The notes beneath the pieces are model-generated. The model was not told where the DNA came from, searched no databases, and saw only the letters and a list, made by a program, of their open reading frames with translations. Positions 10,561 through 22,402 of a DNA stretch of 64,000 bases are shown here, one piece after another; position 1 is the stretch's first letter; every line of letters starts with the position of its first letter. The stretch covers positions 13,368,509 to 13,432,508 of the forward strand of contig NC_068938.1 of the NCBI RefSeq assembly GCF_016801865.2, read 5' to 3'. Origin of the DNA: Culex pipiens pallens (lineage: Eukaryota > Arthropoda > Insecta > Diptera > Culicidae). Both the position numbers and the translations under genes were made by a program.

Positions 10561-12340
10561 TTTAAATTTTTGTGAAATTTTATGTTGAGTGAAATTTAGA
10601 ATTTTTTTTAAATTTAAATAGTGATACAAAAAGAAAATAGTAACTAAAAGTAGCAGAAATTAGTTAAATTAGTAAAATTTATCAGTCATTTTGATAAATT
10701 AAGTGAAATTCTGCAATTTGGTAAACTTTAGTGAAATTTCAAAAATAGTAAAAAATCGAAAAGTTTTGTCAAACTCATTGATATTCTGTTAAATTTAGTA
10801 AATTCAGGGAAATTTCGTAGAATTTAGTTAAATTCAGAAAAATTAAGTAAAATTTAGTTCAATATTGTTAAATTCAGTAAAATTTCGTTAAATTCAGAAA
10901 CATTTGTTAAACTTTATTGAACTTAGTTAAATTTTATTATGTTTATTTAAATTTAGTGAATTCAATCTAATTGAATTTGGTCAACTTAAGTGAAATGTTG
11001 TTAAAGTCAGTTAAATTTGAATATATTTAGTTTAATTTTGCTTCAATTTTGCTAAGTTTTATTAAATTTTGTTACATTTTATTATATTTTATTAAATTTT
11101 GTTAAACTTATCAAATTCAGTGGAATTTTGTTGAATTTTTTTGAATTCTAGTTGAATTTAGTTAAATTTAGCGATTTATTTTAAATATTATTAAATTCCG
11201 TAAAAGTTTGATAAATTAAGTAAAATTCAGTTTGTTATGTTTTGCTAATTTTTATTTTTTTCAATTTCGCAGTTTTTTTTTATTATTTTGGTAAATATTG
11301 TGATTTTTTTAATCTCTGCGATTTTTTTTGTTAAATATTTGTTAAATTTGTTCAAAAATTGCTAAATTTGGTTAAATATTGTTTAATCGTGTTAAACTTT
11401 GGTTAAATATGGTTAAATATTGTTAAATATGGTTAAATATTGTAAAATATTATTAAATATTGTTAAATATTGTTAAATATTGTTAAATATTGTCAAATAC
11501 TGTTAAATATTGTTAAATATTGTTAAATATTGTTAAATATTATTAAATATTGTTAAATATTGTTAAATATTGTTAAATATTGTTAAATATTGTTAAATAT
11601 TGTTAAATATTGTTAAATATTGTTAAATATTGTTAAATATTGTTGAATATTGCTAAATATAGTTAAATATTGTTAAGGCCGTTGCAAATATTTTTCAAAG
11701 TTTATGTCGCCCCCCCCCCCCCCTTCAAAATTGGTCTGAAAAAAAAGGGGAACAAAATATTTTTACAAAAAACTTCAAAATTTCCACGAAAATAGAAGTC
11801 TAATCAACTGAAAACAATCTAAAATGCATTTTTCTGGATTGATAATCATATTTAGCATGTTTGGGCTTGTTTAAAAATGTTTTCAATTTTTATGAAACTC
11901 CAATGTACAGCACCGCAAAAAATGTTTTTTTTTCGCAAAAAATAAAATTTTCGTCAATACTTAGATATTTTTAGAAACTGATGATTGCAAAACAACTGGA
12001 CAGGTGTATAATGCATTTTAATACACTTTTTTCATTAAAATGGTGAAACCATGACTCGTAATTTCAATTTTTATACTTTTTTATTTTTTTGCCCCCCCCC
12101 CCCCCCTCGACTTTGGTCAGAGTCAAGGGACATAAACTTCAAAAAACATTTGCAACGGCCTAAACATTGTTAAATTTTGAAATTTTTTGTTAAATATTGT
12201 TAAAAAATATTGAATATTGTTAAATTTTGTTAAAAGCTGTATTTTTTTAAATATTATTTTTTTTTTTAAATTAGTTTAATTTAGTTAAATTAAATTAAAT
12301 CATGTATATTCCGTTAAATTTATCGAGGCCCTCATTTATT
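10561..12340. repeat. AT-rich 10-bp minisatellite (ATTGTTAAAT)n with degenerate flanks
   Basis: From about 11395 to 11676 the decamer ATTGTTAAAT repeats almost perfectly. From about 10640 to 11390, and again from 12161 to 12330, the same GTTAAAT / TTAAATTTAGT words recur in decayed form. This fits one old array whose centre was homogenised. It is interrupted by the MITE at 11677-12160. Confidence 0.85.
11677..12160. mobile_element. PIF/Harbinger-like MITE (TAA duplication)
   Basis: The ends are GGCCGTTGCAAATATTTTTC and the inverse of GGCCGTTGCAAATGTTTTTTG. Direct TAA repeats flank them at 11674-11676 and 12161-12163, inside the decamer array. It contains C14 (11710-11723) and C15 (12092-12106) runs. 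A 3-bp TWA duplication with GG-starting ends is typical of the Harbinger superfamily. No frame. Relatives are at 20429, 23494 and (decayed) near 60.9-61.5 kb. Confidence 0.85.
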
Positions 12341-12880
12341 GCAGTTTGTGTTTTTCGACTCTGGACAAAGTAGTGGTGAGGGGGAGAAATACGTGAGATC
12401 ATTTTGATGAAAATAAAAAAAAACTGGTTTAAAATGGATTTTACATGAGCCTAGTTTCTTCGCAATCATTATTTTTAAAATATCAAAGTACTGCCAAAAC
12501 ATTGCTGTTCTTCACAAGTAAAACCTTTTTCTGTACTCTACATTGAAATTTTATAATATTCAAAACATTTGTATTCGAACCTAAACGTGCCTAATATCAT
12601 TTTCAACGCAGTTTAATGCATTTCAAATTGTTTTTAATTGATAAGACTTTTAATTTCATTGAAATTTGCATGTTTTTTGATAAATATTTTTTGTTGGCCG
12701 ATTTTGTTGTGTTGCCCATACATATTGTTAAATATTTGCAAATTTATGTTTAAAATGTTTCTAAATTTCAAAATAATTTTGTTGCTTTGGCTGATTCATA
12801 TCTAATTCTGCAAAAACTATCGATATATTCTTGATTCGTCCCCTGAAGCATGGTAAAACAAAGTTATAAGCCAATTTTGT
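12341..12880. other. AT-rich intronic sequence, nothing firm
   Basis: No frame or repeat identified. A TATCGATA word (12819-12826) resembles a DRE site but is isolated. Confidence 0.4.
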
Positions 12881-13600
12881 CAAAATCGAGATGATTGATT
12901 GCAAATTCCTGGATTTCAGTAGACACCCTGTCCCCCCATCTTCCTTACTTCCTTCCCTTCAGACACATCCAAGCCAGACGTCACTGCGTTTTCAAAAGCG
13001 GTTTCGACACCTAATGATAGTGTTGTTGTCAGCTGATGTTGATCACCATTCTCGTCCTCGCAGAGAAGGCCTTTTTGCCGTCTTTCGTTCGTTGCTTTCT
13101 TCTCCCTCGGAAAAACCGGCAAAAAAGGACATTCCTGGCAATTCGACGCCCGGCCCCAGTGAAGGCGCGCTGACGACGTGCGAGGTTAATGAATTTTTGG
13201 GGCTTTTCTCCTCTCGGCGTGGTCCAAGACTTTTTCCGGGCCGATATCATTGCAATTCTGGAGGACGCACACACAGAGGAGTCGGTCGAGCAGACGGACA
13301 TCACTCAAATTCCTACGCATTTGTGCGGAGGTTTTGTGTTTGAAGGATTCTCGGTGTCTAGAGGCACGGACACGGAATTGAATGAGCAAAGTTTGGGGCA
13401 AAAAACATGACTTGGCATCGACTGACATCGGGGAAGAATTGATGAAATTAAATTACTCTTGTTGGACGAGGCTGCTTTTTGGCTTCTATGCGTATTTTTA
13501 TGGTTTTGAAAAAGATGTTTCAAAATCTCTTAGATCCTCAGGTCATAGATCTGAGGTCTCAAAAAGTGATAAACTAAGACTTAAATACTTATAACTTTTA
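12881..13600. other. GC-richer intronic island
   Basis: CpG-containing sequence with frames open on both strands at once (150 codons on plus from 12891, about 90 on minus), none with a recognisable domain. This is typical of composition-driven openness. Possible regulatory island of the LMO4-like gene. Confidence 0.3.
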
Positions 13601-14530
13601 ACAAGACCTTCAAACTATTTCGCTAATCAGAAAAGTGTTGTCGAATTTCTTCAAAATAAGTTTTACAGATTTTTAGTTTTCATCAGAAGTTTGAAATGTT
13701 ACACAATCAAACCAACTTAGTGCTTATTAACATTCTACAAAACTTTTACTTTAACCAAGCTCAAAATAATTGTAAATCACGATATTTCCTCTGATCTAAA
13801 ATCAAATTGACTAATTGAACTCATCAGAAACCCCCTTCACTAAAAGCATCACATGTCGATCCTCTTTGCTATCAGTCACTCAAACAGAGTAGATAGGTAC
13901 CAGAACCTTAAGGGGCCAAACCGAAACGCAAAACGGCCGCCGCCGCCGCCGCCGGGCTTCTCACTTCCCATTTCGTAATTAGCTCGATGCAGTAATAAAC
14001 TTGGAACTAACACACAAGTACAAACGGCTTATGAGTGAGTATGTGTGTCATTGAAGGAATCCTAGCCTCGTTAGTGTAAGTGCGCCCGCTTTTTGTTTTG
14101 TAACGAATAATGCCTGAAAAAGGAGCCAGCAAAGAAGGATGTTGGCTGGATTGGCAAGGACGACACACACACAGACCAACACAAACACCCTCAGAATTTT
14201 TGAAGGGTGATAGGCTCGTCAGGGGAGGAAGCGGAGGCACGGAGAGATCTAGATGTTCTTCTGTTAATTTATTTAATTGCTTCGCTTCCACCCTCTCTCG
14301 CTCTCAGCTGCCGGCTGCTGCTGCCACAGGCTGGGCTGTCTGTTCTGTTGTTGTTGTTGTTGTTGTGTATGATGGGAGCAAGCAATGAGAAAAAGAGAAA
14401 AAATGACTCCTCCTCTACCCCCTCTGGCTGGCAGGATGCTGGATAACAAAGAGCAGCAGGGTAGGGTAAAAAGCTAATTAGTTGAGCGATTATGGATTTG
14501 ATTAAAATGCAGGATTTGATTGCAATTGGT
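13601..14530. other. AT-rich stretch then GC-richer island with triplet repeats
   Basis: The island at about 13880-14460 holds (GCC)n near 13936-13953 and (GTT)n near 14345-14364. No domain-bearing frame. Confidence 0.3.
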
Positions 14531-15282
14531 AATCAAAAATAACTTTAATTTGATTTGGAATGTATTCATTCAAAAATTGTACAATATTTTTAGGCTGATA
14601 ATTGGCAATTTTTCAATTATATTAACAGATGTTTTTGGAGGCCAAATTGAGAAATTAGAATTTTTCGAATATTCATATAGTATCACAATAAAAAGTTTTC
14701 CACGAACTTATTTAAAACCAATACCGATTCACAGAGATTTTTGTTTTCAATATTTTAGCATTTTCAAAATGATGGGAACTTTCGTTAAGAGATTTCATGT
14801 TAATCCTAGAATTTTGTCTTCAGGAGGATTGCAACAAGATTAAACAATGTTTGCTATAAAACTTTTTTAAAATTAGAGGAAATCGAAACATTAGTTAATT
14901 TTTAAGTAATTTGGATGATCAATCATAAAATAAATTTTCAAAATTTTATTACTGTAAATACACAATTTTTACTAAAGAATTTTTAGTATTAAACTTTTGA
15001 TTCCTGATTTGAATAAAGTTTTCAGATTTTTGCCTTCGCAATTTTTTCCACCCCAAAATTTCCCAAAAAATTAGGAGGCAAAAAATAATTATTTACTAAA
15101 AATGTCATTTTCTATGAAAAAACTTGAAAAATCGATTCATATTCCTGCAATCTACTTTAAGCATTAAAATTAGGAAAATCAGTCTTGAAATTTTTATTTT
15201 ATTTTGTGAAGTTTGTTATGAATTGGTTCTAGAGCAATATTTAGCTTGATTATTTTAATTTATAATTATCTTTCGAAGCACT
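14531..15282. other. AT-rich intronic sequence, nothing recognised
   Basis: No frame, TIR or tandem structure identified apart from short A/T runs. Confidence 0.4.
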
Positions 15283-16236
15283 AGCATTTTAAATGGGCGT
15301 TATATTCAATGTTTGGCCCTTTTAAAATGTTGGTCTTGATTAATTTTTTTTTTAAATATTTTTTCCAAAAAGATCGGAAAATTTAACATTGACATTGAAC
15401 ATTGACATTGAACATTGAAAATCGGATCATTAGTTGCTGAGATATCGACATTGGAAAATGGTGGGTCGTTTAGGTGAGACTTAAAAAAAATCAAGTTTTC
15501 GTGTTTCTTTTTCTTAAAGCGGCTGTATCTCAGCAACCCGAGGTCCAATCTTCAATGTCTTTTAGACAATTTTATAGCAAATTTTCTGAACTTTAAAAAA
15601 AAAATATTATTAGAAATGATCACTCATGGTCACTATTTTTAAATATCGAAAACCTGCAAATATTTCGCTAAAATCAAACTTTCGGTGGCTATATCTTGAA
15701 AACGGAGCTCTTTGTCAAAAAATCTGTGAAGTACTTTTCGATTGCAAATTTAATTTTTTTTAATAAAATTTCGATTTTTTCCAAAAATCACTATTTTTTC
15801 AAAAAATCATATCTCGGTGGCAGATTTTTTGACCATGTTTCTCTATGGCTCAAAAGTTGCGGATTTTTGTCTCCTAAAACATATCAAAAAATCTCGAAAA
15901 TCAAAAAATACGTATTTTGGGAAATTGAGTTTTAGTGAAAAAAAAGTTGATTAAAAAATCTGAAAAAAAATTTCCGTGTACCTATTTTTTTCTCAATAGT
16001 CCTCAACTTTGCCCAAGACACCAAATTGATCAGAAAATTCACTCAAAAGATACAGCTGTTTGAATATTTACATACCATTTTTGTATGGACAGCAGCCAAA
16101 ATTGTATGGAGACTTGTATAAGTGAACCAATGACGCAAAATAGCTTATTTGGTCATAGGGAAGGCCCCTACAAAGTTTGAGCCAAATAAAAAAATAAAAA
16201 AAAAATCATTTCCGGTTTTGGTAGAGAATTGCTCTG
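15283..16236 (+). mobile_element. Single arm of the 53.5-55.4 kb palindromic element family
   Basis: From AGCATTTTAAATGGGCGT (15283) to TTGGTAGAGAATTGCTC (16236) the sequence follows the right half of the palindrome at 54458-55413 with scattered differences. Only one arm is present, starting almost exactly at the centre of the palindrome. The frames inside are shared by all copies and look incidental. Confidence 0.85.
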
Positions 16237-17380
16237 TTTCAATATTAACACTAATTGAAATTATTCAGTAAAATTCTACCATCATTAGATTGCCTTTTTA
16301 GAATGTTATTACTGATTCGAAATAAATGAAGGAGGACACTCATGTTGAAATACTTTTTTTTTTTAAGTTTCATCTTGTTTTAAATATGTTTTGATATGAT
16401 TTGTTTTTACAAAAAGGGTTATAATCACTTTGAAACCCTACTTTTTAACAAAAACTCTCTAACAAACAACAATAAATTGGTTTGCATTATTAATATTATT
16501 GTGGTTTCTCATGATTGCGCTGAAGTTCTTAAAACGAAAGGAAATTGTATTTTTAGCCAGGCATAAGATTATTTTAGGTTTTAAAAATAATCGATAAGAA
16601 ATTTAAATAAAGTGTATTATGTGATTCCAAGTTAATAAAAGATTTTTTAATTATGCAAAAATAACAACATACTTAAACTCAAATTTCAAGCGCAGCTTTC
16701 AATGTTTTAAAGCAAAAAGTACCACTAAGTGCATCATACATTTTTATAATTTGGTTTTTGTCAAAAATTGTCAATATTTCAATTAATCAAAAAGATTTTA
16801 AAATTTGGTGTCTTTTTCCTATCTGTGGTCCCACAATTATAAAAAATATTCAAATGAAATAAAGATACAAAAAATAACGTATAGAATGTTTTCTAAAATG
16901 TCCTAAATAGCAATCTATTGGCCTTTTTAGCACCTATCATCTTGTATCTGAAAATTGAAAATTACTTTAGAGTAGTTTAGGGGTCATACTTAAGCTCAGC
17001 AAACAATCGTGATTCGAGTGATCGAGTGATAATCGAGTCTGTACACAGATTACATGGAAATAAGCAACAAAAACGAAGTTGACTTTATAGCTGTCGACCA
17101 CCATTGCTAGTACCAACCACTAGTGTCGAAAATAAGCAACAACTTTTGTTATATTTTTGAAACAGAAAAAAAGGTTTCATGGAGAAAAACGCATTTCGTT
17201 TCTCAAGTTTATAATAATTGAGTTATAAATATACAAATAACACTTTTTCACTATTCATTTTTCTCTGAATTTATATTAATGTTTTTTTTCAGTAAGAAAT
17301 GATGACTGAAACAATAGTATTGGAATGACTTTGATTTAAATCGTGTAAAAAATAAACCAAAAATCGGCCAATTACCCTAC
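16237..17380. other. AT-rich intronic sequence
   Basis: Nothing firm. GATAATCGAGTCTGTACA near 17030 resembles one mariner-type MITE end (compare 27150-27166) but no partner end was found. Confidence 0.35.
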
Positions 17381-18000
17381 AACAGCATCACGCCGTCAGC
17401 TGCTGCCAGCATGTCCTGGGATTACGATAGAGAGGGAGAGGTGAAAAAAGAGTACGAAGTAGGAAACGGACCAGGCAAGGACCTTTCAGCCGCTCCCTCC
17501 TCCTCCACCACCACACCCGTAATATCCCGATGTCTCCGAGCCATGGACCAGGAACGCTCTACGACGGGGTTCTGCACGTGGCGCGGGAAGCTTTTGATAC
17601 GGCAGAGTGGTACCTAGAGGCACACTTGCTTGCTCTCTCGTACCTTGTTACAGATCACGGAAACAAGTCCTCTATGACATGCCAATCATTCAAATGGATG
17701 CTTTCACATATTGTAAAAAGCCCTCCTCGCCCCCACAACCCTTCTAGTCCATCAAAGAGCCATTATCACCCACTTCGTCCTGCTGGTGCAGAGTCGAGCA
17801 AAAAAGCGTAATTTGCCCCCCTTCCTCTTGGGTAGAAAAGGAATTAAACTGATTGGGTCCCTTTCACCACTGCTGCACTGACTGTGGAGGCCTGAAGGAG
17901 GAAACCTAATATTCACCACCATCGTCGTTTAAGATAGAGAGAGAGTGCAACGCCGAACGGGAACAAAAGGGCCCATTTTGCCCCTTAAGATGAAGAAATG
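17381..18000. other. GC-richer intronic island near exon 2
   Basis: Contains ACACCCGTAATATCCCG and a GAGAGAGAG run (17936-17946). No domain in any frame. It lies 0.45-1.1 kb downstream of exon 2 in intron 2, so it may be regulatory. Confidence 0.3.
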
Positions 18001-18441
18001 GATTAAATTTCAGTTCATAATGAAAAGAAAATAACACCAACTTCTTTTGACGAGCGAAACGAAACGAAAAAAAAAAAAATTAAATACGCAATAATAAAAT
18101 TTTCTAAGACTTCTTGAGTAGCACCAGGCAGTTGGGTTGAGCAGCCGTCGATGGTGGCCAAAAATTAAGCCAACCCAAAAATAAAATCACCTCCAACCGA
18201 TCGTGCGGTCCTGCGGTTTTCGGCTTGAAAACTATCAGGTTACAATTTGAGGCAAGGCCAAAGAGGTAGCCCAAAACGTCTTCAAAGCAGCCTTTTGATA
18301 ATGCAATCGAAACAGCAAGAACAATCAAACTCTTTGTGGTTTTCAACGGAATAATTGTTTCATCGAAATCTTTGATGTTCTAATAACCAGAAAGCAAAAA
18401 GAAACCCCTTTTTGTAAGCTAGGATGCCAGCTGGTTCTTAC

Positions 18442-18595
18442 CTGGAGTAGTCGCCCTTGCACAGGATCATGCCGCTGCGGGTGTAGCAACTGGAGCCGAT
18501 GTCCGCGAGCATCGCGCCGCAGCAGGAGCATTTGAGGCAGTTGTTGTGCCAGTACCGGTCCAGCGCGTGCAGGAAGAATCGTTCCGTAATTTTGC
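18442..18595 (-). CDS. LMO4: LMO4-like LIM-only protein, coding exon 2 (rest of LIM domain 1)
   Basis: Seen: a TTTCCAG acceptor sits just upstream (AG at 18597-18596). The exon is 154 nt and ends at a GTAAGA donor (intron starts at 18441). Joined to exon 1 it completes Gly88 and reads KITERFFLHALDRYWHNNC, then LKCSCC, then CYTRSGMILCKGDYSR. The zinc ligands are Cys83, Cys86, His104, Cys107, Cys110, Cys113, Cys133 and Asp136, with spacing CX2CX17HX2CX2CX2CX19CX2D, a canonical LIM domain. The LKCSCC and SGMILC stretches match LMO4-type LIM1. The exon ends in phase 2 within the Arg codon that precedes LFG in LMO4 proteins. Known: LMO4 has a second LIM domain. I saw no sequence for it between 1 and 18441 on either strand, so the gene continues outside the window. 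Role: adaptor binding LDB/Chip in nuclear transcription complexes. Confidence 0.93.
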
Positions 18596-19612
18596 CTGGA
18601 AAATTTGAAGAGAGGAAAAATAGATAAGTTTGAGCTAGCTTTTTCTCCGATAGCGCCAATAATGATAGTACTACAAAGTGCTTTTCAGCATCCGCTTTTT
18701 TTCTTTCCGCTTTTGTATCAAAAAGCAATACTTTTCGATACTGTTTTGGAGCTTAACACTTATCTTGACGGAAAATGACATTTAGCGGGTAAACAAAAGT
18801 TTCACTGAAAAAATCCAATTGAAAGGGTTGAACAATTTTTACAATGCTTTGTACAATTTTTTCAACTCAATTCACTGCAAACATTATTTTTTAAAGCACC
18901 TGTAGCATAAACTTCTTCTGAACAGGATTTTTCAGTTAAAAGTTTGTCTCTCCGTTTTAGTTTGATATGTTATTATGAAATCTTCAGCCCTGCCATTTTT
19001 GGGAATAATTTGTAGATCATTTCGTCACCGTAAAATGAGTATTTCTGCTATTTTTCGAAATTTCACCTCCAATGATGTTTATATCTTCGTGATTTTGAAC
19101 CCTCCTTTCATTTAATTTTCTTTTCAGTACTTTTATTTGCACTTCTTTTACAATTTGATTTTTCTTTAAGCTCTGAGGCTTTATCTTAAATCTACAACCT
19201 TAATTATCATTAGGGTTGATTGTTTTGTGTTTTACATTGCCATTGATTCTTCCATTTATTGTGAAAAAAATCTACTTTTTATGCTGTTGAAAATTACCTA
19301 ACATGACCATTACCATTAAAAAAATACCAAAGCAATTTTCAAAGTGGAATTCAAGTGAATATTTCTTTAATTACAACGCTTTTTTTCATGGATTCAAAAT
19401 GATTCATTTCTTTCATGGTTAGGTTTAAAATTACCATTTTTATATCAAGAAATACCACTAAATATTGGGTTTCAAAATGAAACCTTGCTAAACCGATATT
19501 TCAACAATAATCAATAATCTCGCAATAATAAGAAAAATATATTTTAAACCAAGGAAAAGAACAAAAAATATGAGTTTTTAGTCAAAGGATAAAAACTTTA
19601 AATTACAACATG

Positions 19613-19836
19613 CCGTAAACTGGGGTGACATTGATAGCCCGGGGTGACATTGATAGAAATTTGCTTTGGCCACTAATGTTGATACATCCAATATAACAGA
19701 CACATTTTTGCAAAAATGTTCGATAATAGTTATCCCTTAATGCTTACATACTCAAAATTCTCAAAATTCTCAAAAATGTTGAGCTATGAAATTGACGGGC
19801 ATTGGAAAAACCTATCAAAGTCACCCCAGTTTACGG
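19613..19836. mobile_element. Short TIR element, CCGTAAAC ends
   Basis: The left end is CCGTAAACTGGGGTGACATT and the inverse of the right end is CCGTAAACTGGGGTGACTTT, both followed by GATAG. The GGGGTGACATTGATAG word is repeated at once on the left. Related to the insertion at 34771-35687. No clear target duplication here. Confidence 0.8.
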
Positions 19837-20428
19837 AGCTCATAAATCGAATAGCTTGTTGCACAACATGCAAAATAAGTTGAGAAAAATATTCTTTTAT
19901 TCAGATAATTCAGAGAAGAAAATGATAATAAGACAAAATACATACTTTGAAACAATAATAGATATTTTGCTAACTTTCGGCAAAACACAAAGGCTTAGGA
20001 TTTTTTTTCCAAATTCCGTCAAAACAAAGCATCAAACTTTGTTGAAATTTCTCGGGATTCAGAAAAAATCTTAAATATTTTTAAATGCCAGATTTTTTAG
20101 ATCAAAATTAATATTATAAAGAACAATTCATTCAAACTGTATTGAACCAAATTTAAATCTTTTTTATCACTTTTTATCACTTTTACCATTCCAACTTCAG
20201 AATAAAATGGCAGTCAAATTGTTATAACATGGAATGAACATATGATAAAATTTATATGTTTTCGAAAAAGGTAATAAAATACTATCGATGATCCAAATAG
20301 CGATGCATGATTGCTATATTTGTCTTGTTCAATGAAATTTGAGTTTAATATCGACTCAGAGAAAGTCGACTTTATGTAGATACAATGCAAGAATGTTTGT
20401 TTTTACTCGACAGTTCGAAAATGAATAA

Positions 20429-20890
20429 GGCCGATGCAAATATTTAAAAAAGTTTTTGTCCCTCGGCCCTGGCCGAGGTCAAGGGGGGGGCAAAAAAATA
20501 AAAAAATATAAAAATTTAAATAACAAGCCATAGTTTTCACATTTAAATGAAAAAAGTGTTTCAAAATGCATTTTACACTAGTTCAGTTGTTTTGCAATCA
20601 TTAGTTTTCAAAAAATCTAAGATCTGACAAAAACAAAAATTGTATCGAAAAAAAAGATTTTGCATCGAAAATTTTCAAAAAATCATAAGATTTTTTAATA
20701 AACCCAAACATGCTAAAAATGATTTTAAACGCAGAAGAATGTATTTAAATTTGATTTCAGCTGGTTGCACTTGAATTTTCATTGAAATTTTGAAGTTTAT
20801 TGTAAAAATATTTTTTTTGCCCCCTGATTTTTCGGGCCAATTTTGAAGGGGGGGGGGTGACAAAAACTTTTAAAAATATTTGTACCAGCC
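20429..20890. mobile_element. PIF/Harbinger-like MITE, TAA duplication
   Basis: Ends GGCCGATGCAAATATTT and AAATATTTGTACCAGCC, with TAA on both sides (20426-20428, 20891-20893). Same family as 11677-12160 in opposite orientation: its left subterminal part (CCTCGGCCCTGGCCGAGG hairpin, then G8) corresponds to the right end of that copy. No frame. Confidence 0.8.
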
Positions 20891-22085
20891 TAACTAATAT
20901 GAAAAAAACTGAGAAATTTTGAAGGGAAGAAAACACAATTCTTTTCAGTAAATTAAAAAAAAAATGTTTTGATTGATGAACATTAAAATTAAATAAAATC
21001 ATAGATATTAAACATGTGAAAAACACATAGAAAACAAGAAGCTAAAATTCTTTGAAATTGACACTATTTTGAAAGAAAAATAACATCTTACTCTTGGATT
21101 TTTGTGATTACTTAATGACTCAGCATTATTATTATTCTTAGTAAATGTTGTAACTTGAAAAAAAGCTTAATTTTTATTTCCATTCCATTCTTCTAATAAA
21201 CATTTTTTTGTTTAAATAGGATACATGACGCTATCAAATCAATAACTATTTAATTATTTCATTTGTAGAATTTCACCCTACTTATGACCTTAGATATGAC
21301 AAATGACCATATTTCGGTTAAAGTAATCGTAATTGAATAAACCATAACAAGACTACCCCAGATTTTCATTTTTCAAATAGAAATTTTCATTTGATAAACC
21401 ATAAAACGGCATTCAACATAAGTTCAAAATAAGGTTATAATTTTTCAGGATCTCAGAATATTTTGTAACATTATTTGGGTTAACGATGTTTATCGATGAT
21501 TTTAACAAAAAATAATCAAACATCATTTTTGGACGTTTCTTTAATCGTTTTTGATAAAAAAAAAATAAGACAGAGCTTAAGGTCTTTACTGCACTGTTAA
21601 TTTTTTTTAATTTTTTCATTGAAAAATACATTGTCAGCCTTTTAATACATTTACGAGAAGCTAAGTTTAAAAGAAGAATAAACTCTTCAAATAACATTTA
21701 AACTTTTGTTTTCCCCCATTTTTCATTCAATATATTTGAAAATATTTTGACTGGTTTTATACTATTTTTACATTTTTGCTATAATCAAATCATTTCAATT
21801 TAAGTTCCAGCAAGTTGTAAGTAAGAAAAGATGAATTTTGTAAGGTTGAAAATTTGACACCTGATTTTTTTTACTAGATTTTACTCAAATTTTTGCTGTA
21901 TTTTCAAATTTAGGAAAATATTATCCTTTTTCAAAGCTTTTTTTAACAAATGAATTAATCGTGACAGTAAAAAAATTCCTCATGATTATCGGTTTTGTAA
22001 AAATGCATATTACTCTGTTTATTTTTAATTGGTCTGCATTACCAAGACCAAGAAAGTGAAGCCCTCATTAACGAGAAATAAATTT

Positions 22086-22119
22086 AAAATTAAAATATAA
22101 ATATTTATATTTTAATTTT
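22086..22119. repeat. Perfect 34-bp A/T palindrome
   Basis: The 17 bases AAAATTAAAATATAAAT are followed directly by their exact inverse complement. No spacer. Confidence 0.9.
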
Positions 22120-22402
22120 TTTTACCAACACTATTTTTTACCAACACTATCGTCTTTCAAAAGTGCTCTGAAACGATCATTTCAAAATTAGTTATTAGGC
22201 CTTCTGCAATTTGTTTGATTTTATCTTTGGATCTTTTATAACCTCCTGTTGTTCCTTCCTTGACTTGATTTAAAGTGTTATGCTAACAAGTTGACGTGCC
22301 CAATAAAACAACAAATTACAAATTACAAATTATATGTGTCGTGATTGAAAAAACAATCTGGAAGGTAAATTTTATTAAGAAAAAAACCTTTTAAAACTTT
22401 TT

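Larger units (their letters stand above)
1..18441 (-). other. LMO4: Intron 2 of the LMO4-like gene (partial, runs off the window)
   Basis: It starts with a GTAAGA donor at 18441. The exon for LIM domain 2 (expected to begin LFG and to contain CSACG and HLKCF) was not found in any minus-strand frame, so the intron is inferred to extend past position 1. It holds repeats and GC-richer islands listed separately. A small missed exon cannot be excluded. Confidence 0.6.

Noticed and set aside
12819..12826. DRE promoter site TATCGATA
   Set aside because: Isolated word in AT-rich intron with no other promoter signal.
12891..13343. 150-codon plus-strand frame in a GC-richer island
   Set aside because: Other frames on both strands are open over the same bases; no domain, no splice context, Arg/Ser/Pro-rich composition typical of chance.
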